A stretch of DNA of 64,000 bases from Rhodoligotrophos appendicifer. Lineage in GTDB: Bacteria > Pseudomonadota > Alphaproteobacteria > Rhizobiales > Im1. The stretch covers positions 308,464 through 372,463 of the forward strand of contig NZ_VHKL01000007.1 of NCBI RefSeq assembly GCF_007474605.1, written 5' to 3'. How positions within the stretch are numbered: position 1 is the first letter of the stretch; each line of letters begins with the position of its first letter. The notes under the pieces are model-generated. The model was given only the letters and a program-made list of their open reading frames with translations, was not told the DNA's origin and made no database searches. Positions 62,724-64,000 of this stretch are shown piece after piece. Position numbers and translations under genes: made by a program.

Positions 62724-63002
62724 ATGCCGTTGCGATCATCAGGGCTGCCGGGCGTCACAAATCCGTTCGGAGTAAGATTCATGATGCTGAGTTCAAAGGG
62801 CAATGTAACCTGTTCGGTCACAGCCGAAGCGTTGTCAAAGCTTCAGAGTCCCCATGCGCTTCTCGATTGGCTTACCGCCTTCGCGCAGCATCGGGCGGCG
62901 ATCGAAGCTGCTGCCGTTGCAAAGTTCCGGTCAGGGCTGCAGCAGTCAGGCGGCACGATCGTCGTGGATGCCGATGATGTGTCACTAGGCTGGGATCACT
63001 AA
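62724..63002 (+). CDS. Small protein, DUF1488-like
   Basis: 92 residues, start ATG at 62724 with GGGGAG upstream. SSKGNVTCSVTAEALSKLQS then LLDWLTAFAQHRAAIEAAAV and GGTIVVDADDV fits the DUF1488 outline (beta hairpin, then a helix with an AFxxHRxxIExxA pattern). Judged by eye. Divergent from the hybrid kinase with 204 bp between the starts. Confidence 0.55.
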   Translation: MPLRSSGLPGVTNPFGVRFMMLSSKGNVTCSVTAEALSKLQSPHALLDWLTAFAQHRAAIEAAAVAKFRSGLQQSGGTIVVDADDVSLGWDH

Positions 63003-63513
63003 GACTTAGCAGGATTCCTGCCTACTCCTCAGGTCTCCTTCACGCGTCCGAATTCGCGAGAATTTGAGGTGCAGAGCAGGAGGCCAGAGAGTCGAGTTGC
63101 TTAGCATCTGTATTCCTATCGGTAGAAGCAGCGCCCGCTGCACTTCGCGATTCTGCTGCCAGGCATCCTGTTAAAACCCCTTCTAGGCTGATCGAGGCGC
63201 TGATAAGCTTACGGCATGCTGACTTGGTACCGCTCCAGATAGCGGGGAAGGACGATGTGACACAGCGGGTCTCCTGAACACGTGCGGCAGGTGATCATGT
63301 GGTTTGCAACTGGGGCACTTCTCCTCCTGCCGCTATTCGCGCGGGGTCGGAAGCCCTCGGACAAGGTGGTGCTCTATGTGCATGGCTGACGACGACAAGA
63401 GCAAGCGAGGACAGCAGGACCGTAGCAGGGTGGCTGGTGAAGAAGCCTACGAGGTCCGATACTTCGAGCGGTGAGGTTAAAGGCCTAGCTTTTAGGGGCG
63501 AATAGCCCCTAGT
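63003..63513. other. Long intergenic region before the transporter gene
   Basis: 511 bp without a well-supported gene. A short plus-strand frame (63297-63389, about 30 codons) starts with a hydrophobic WFATGALLLLPLFA but has no clear ribosome site. A 7-bp stem hairpin lies at 63493-63511. Confidence 0.4.
63493..63511. other. Hairpin TAGGGGC-GAATA-GCCCCTA
   Basis: A perfect 7-bp stem (63493-63499 and 63505-63511) with a 5-base loop, two bases before the likely start of the transporter gene. No long T-run follows. It may be a weak terminator or may affect translation start. Confidence 0.4.
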
Positions 63514-64000
63514 TTGAGCGAAATCATCTGCCCTGAGTATGGATCTCCCATCCCAACGGAAACCGCAATCCAAGCCGCAATACCTGCCTCCGACCCGCAA
63601 CGGGCTGCTGCGGCCAGGCAGGGGCTGCTGCTGGTCTTCGGCGCAGCACTGGTCTGGAGTTTTGGGGGAGCCATCGCGCGCGGGCTTGAGATCTCAGACC
63701 CTTGGACGACTGTGGCTTGGCGATCCTTCTTTGCCTCAGTTTTCCTGCTGGGATTCATGCTGTGGCGCGACGGCGCCGCCGGGACCATGCGGCTGTTTCG
63801 CACCATGGGCTTTCCAGGGGTCGGTGTGGCGCTTTGCTTCGCCATCGCCTCTATCTCCTTTGTGGTGGCGCTCGGTTACACCAGCGTCGCCAACATTCTC
63901 CTGATGCAGGCCGGCGACGGGCTGGCTCTCCTGATTGCCGTCGCCTTTTCCTCCGCAACAGTGATCACGCGGCGGTTTTCCAGCGTGCGGATGACGCCAG
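63514..64000 (+). CDS. DMT/EamA-family transporter, N-terminal part (cut by window edge)
   Basis: The frame opens at a TTG at 63514, the only start upstream of the first membrane segment (an in-frame stop lies before it). Segments seen: GLLLVFGAALVWSFGGAIAR, DPWTTVAWRSFFASVFLLGF, VGVALCFAIASISFVVALGY and NILLMQAGDGLALLIAVAFS. The pattern matches the first EamA repeat of drug/metabolite exporters (ten membrane segments in the whole protein). About 162 residues are present. The substrate is unknown. Confidence 0.75.
   Translation, partial: MSEIICPEYGSPIPTETAIQAAIPASDPQRAAAARQGLLLVFGAALVWSFGGAIARGLEISDPWTTVAWRSFFASVFLLGFMLWRDGAAGTMRLFRTMGFPGVGVALCFAIASISFVVALGYTSVANILLMQAGDGLALLIAVAFSSATVITRRFSSVRMTP

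Noticed and set aside
63297..63389. Possible 30-residue hydrophobic protein
   Set aside because: No clear ribosome site and no family; mentioned only as part of the intergenic description.
1..64000. CRISPR arrays, rRNA genes, transposase genes
   Set aside because: No regularly spaced repeats, no rRNA-like sequence and no transposase motifs were found.

Overview
The window reads as a chromosomal segment of an alphaproteobacterium, most likely of the order Hyphomicrobiales (Rhizobiales). I base this on the fused ispDF gene divergent from dusB (nifR3), the set of small basic and stress proteins, the proteasome-like Anbu cluster and the moderately high G+C. Genus cannot be set from sequence alone. 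Gene density is high, many starts have a clear GGAGG-type site, and tRNA genes encode CCA.

Layout. 1-6.2 kb: dusB (partial), ispDF, a CinA-like amidohydrolase, a ~1000-residue exported beta-propeller/peptidoglycan-binding protein, and a TetR regulator. 6.3-11.1 kb: a lipoprotein and an RND efflux pair (pump plus adaptor). 11.4-15.2 kb: a four-gene branched-chain-amino-acid-type ABC transporter (two ATPases, two permeases, no binding protein here). 15.2-19.2 kb: glmU-glmS (UDP-GlcNAc synthesis) and a SPOR-domain protein. 19.34 kb: tRNA-Lys(TTT).

19,371-31,929: a 12.6-kb integrated element bounded by a perfect 47-bp duplication of the tRNA-Lys 3' end. It carries a tyrosine integrase, an AlpA-type regulator, a TOPRIM primase-helicase broken by one apparent frameshift, a small terminase, a protease-capsid fusion, a DUF2190 protein and a short tape measure. 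I find no large terminase, portal, major tail or lysis gene. One gene faces the other way: a 198-residue protein with an HEPN-like Rx4H motif, which looks like cargo. The element is either a decayed prophage or a capsid-encoding phage satellite; this is the most interesting part of the window.

32-49.4 kb: rhodanese, DUF2254 membrane protein, a run of very small proteins, cspA, a trimethylamine-dehydrogenase-like flavoenzyme with a rebuilt substrate pocket beside a luciferase-like monooxygenase, YidB and GlsB-type stress proteins, an acetate kinase-phosphoketolase pair (sugar phosphates to acetyl phosphate to acetate and ATP), and the four-gene Anbu cluster (circularly permuted ATP-grasp, alpha-E, transglutaminase, Anbu). 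49.5-51 kb: tRNA-Ser(TGA) with a second tyrosine integrase directly behind it but no visible second attachment site. 51.2-57.3 kb: UDP-galactopyranose mutase, glycosyltransferase, ABC exporter and clan-A glycoside hydrolase in one likely operon, then a DUF892 ferritin-like protein. 57.6-64 kb: two histidine kinases (one hybrid), a thioredoxin-reductase-like enzyme, small proteins, and the start of a DMT-type transporter cut by the window edge.
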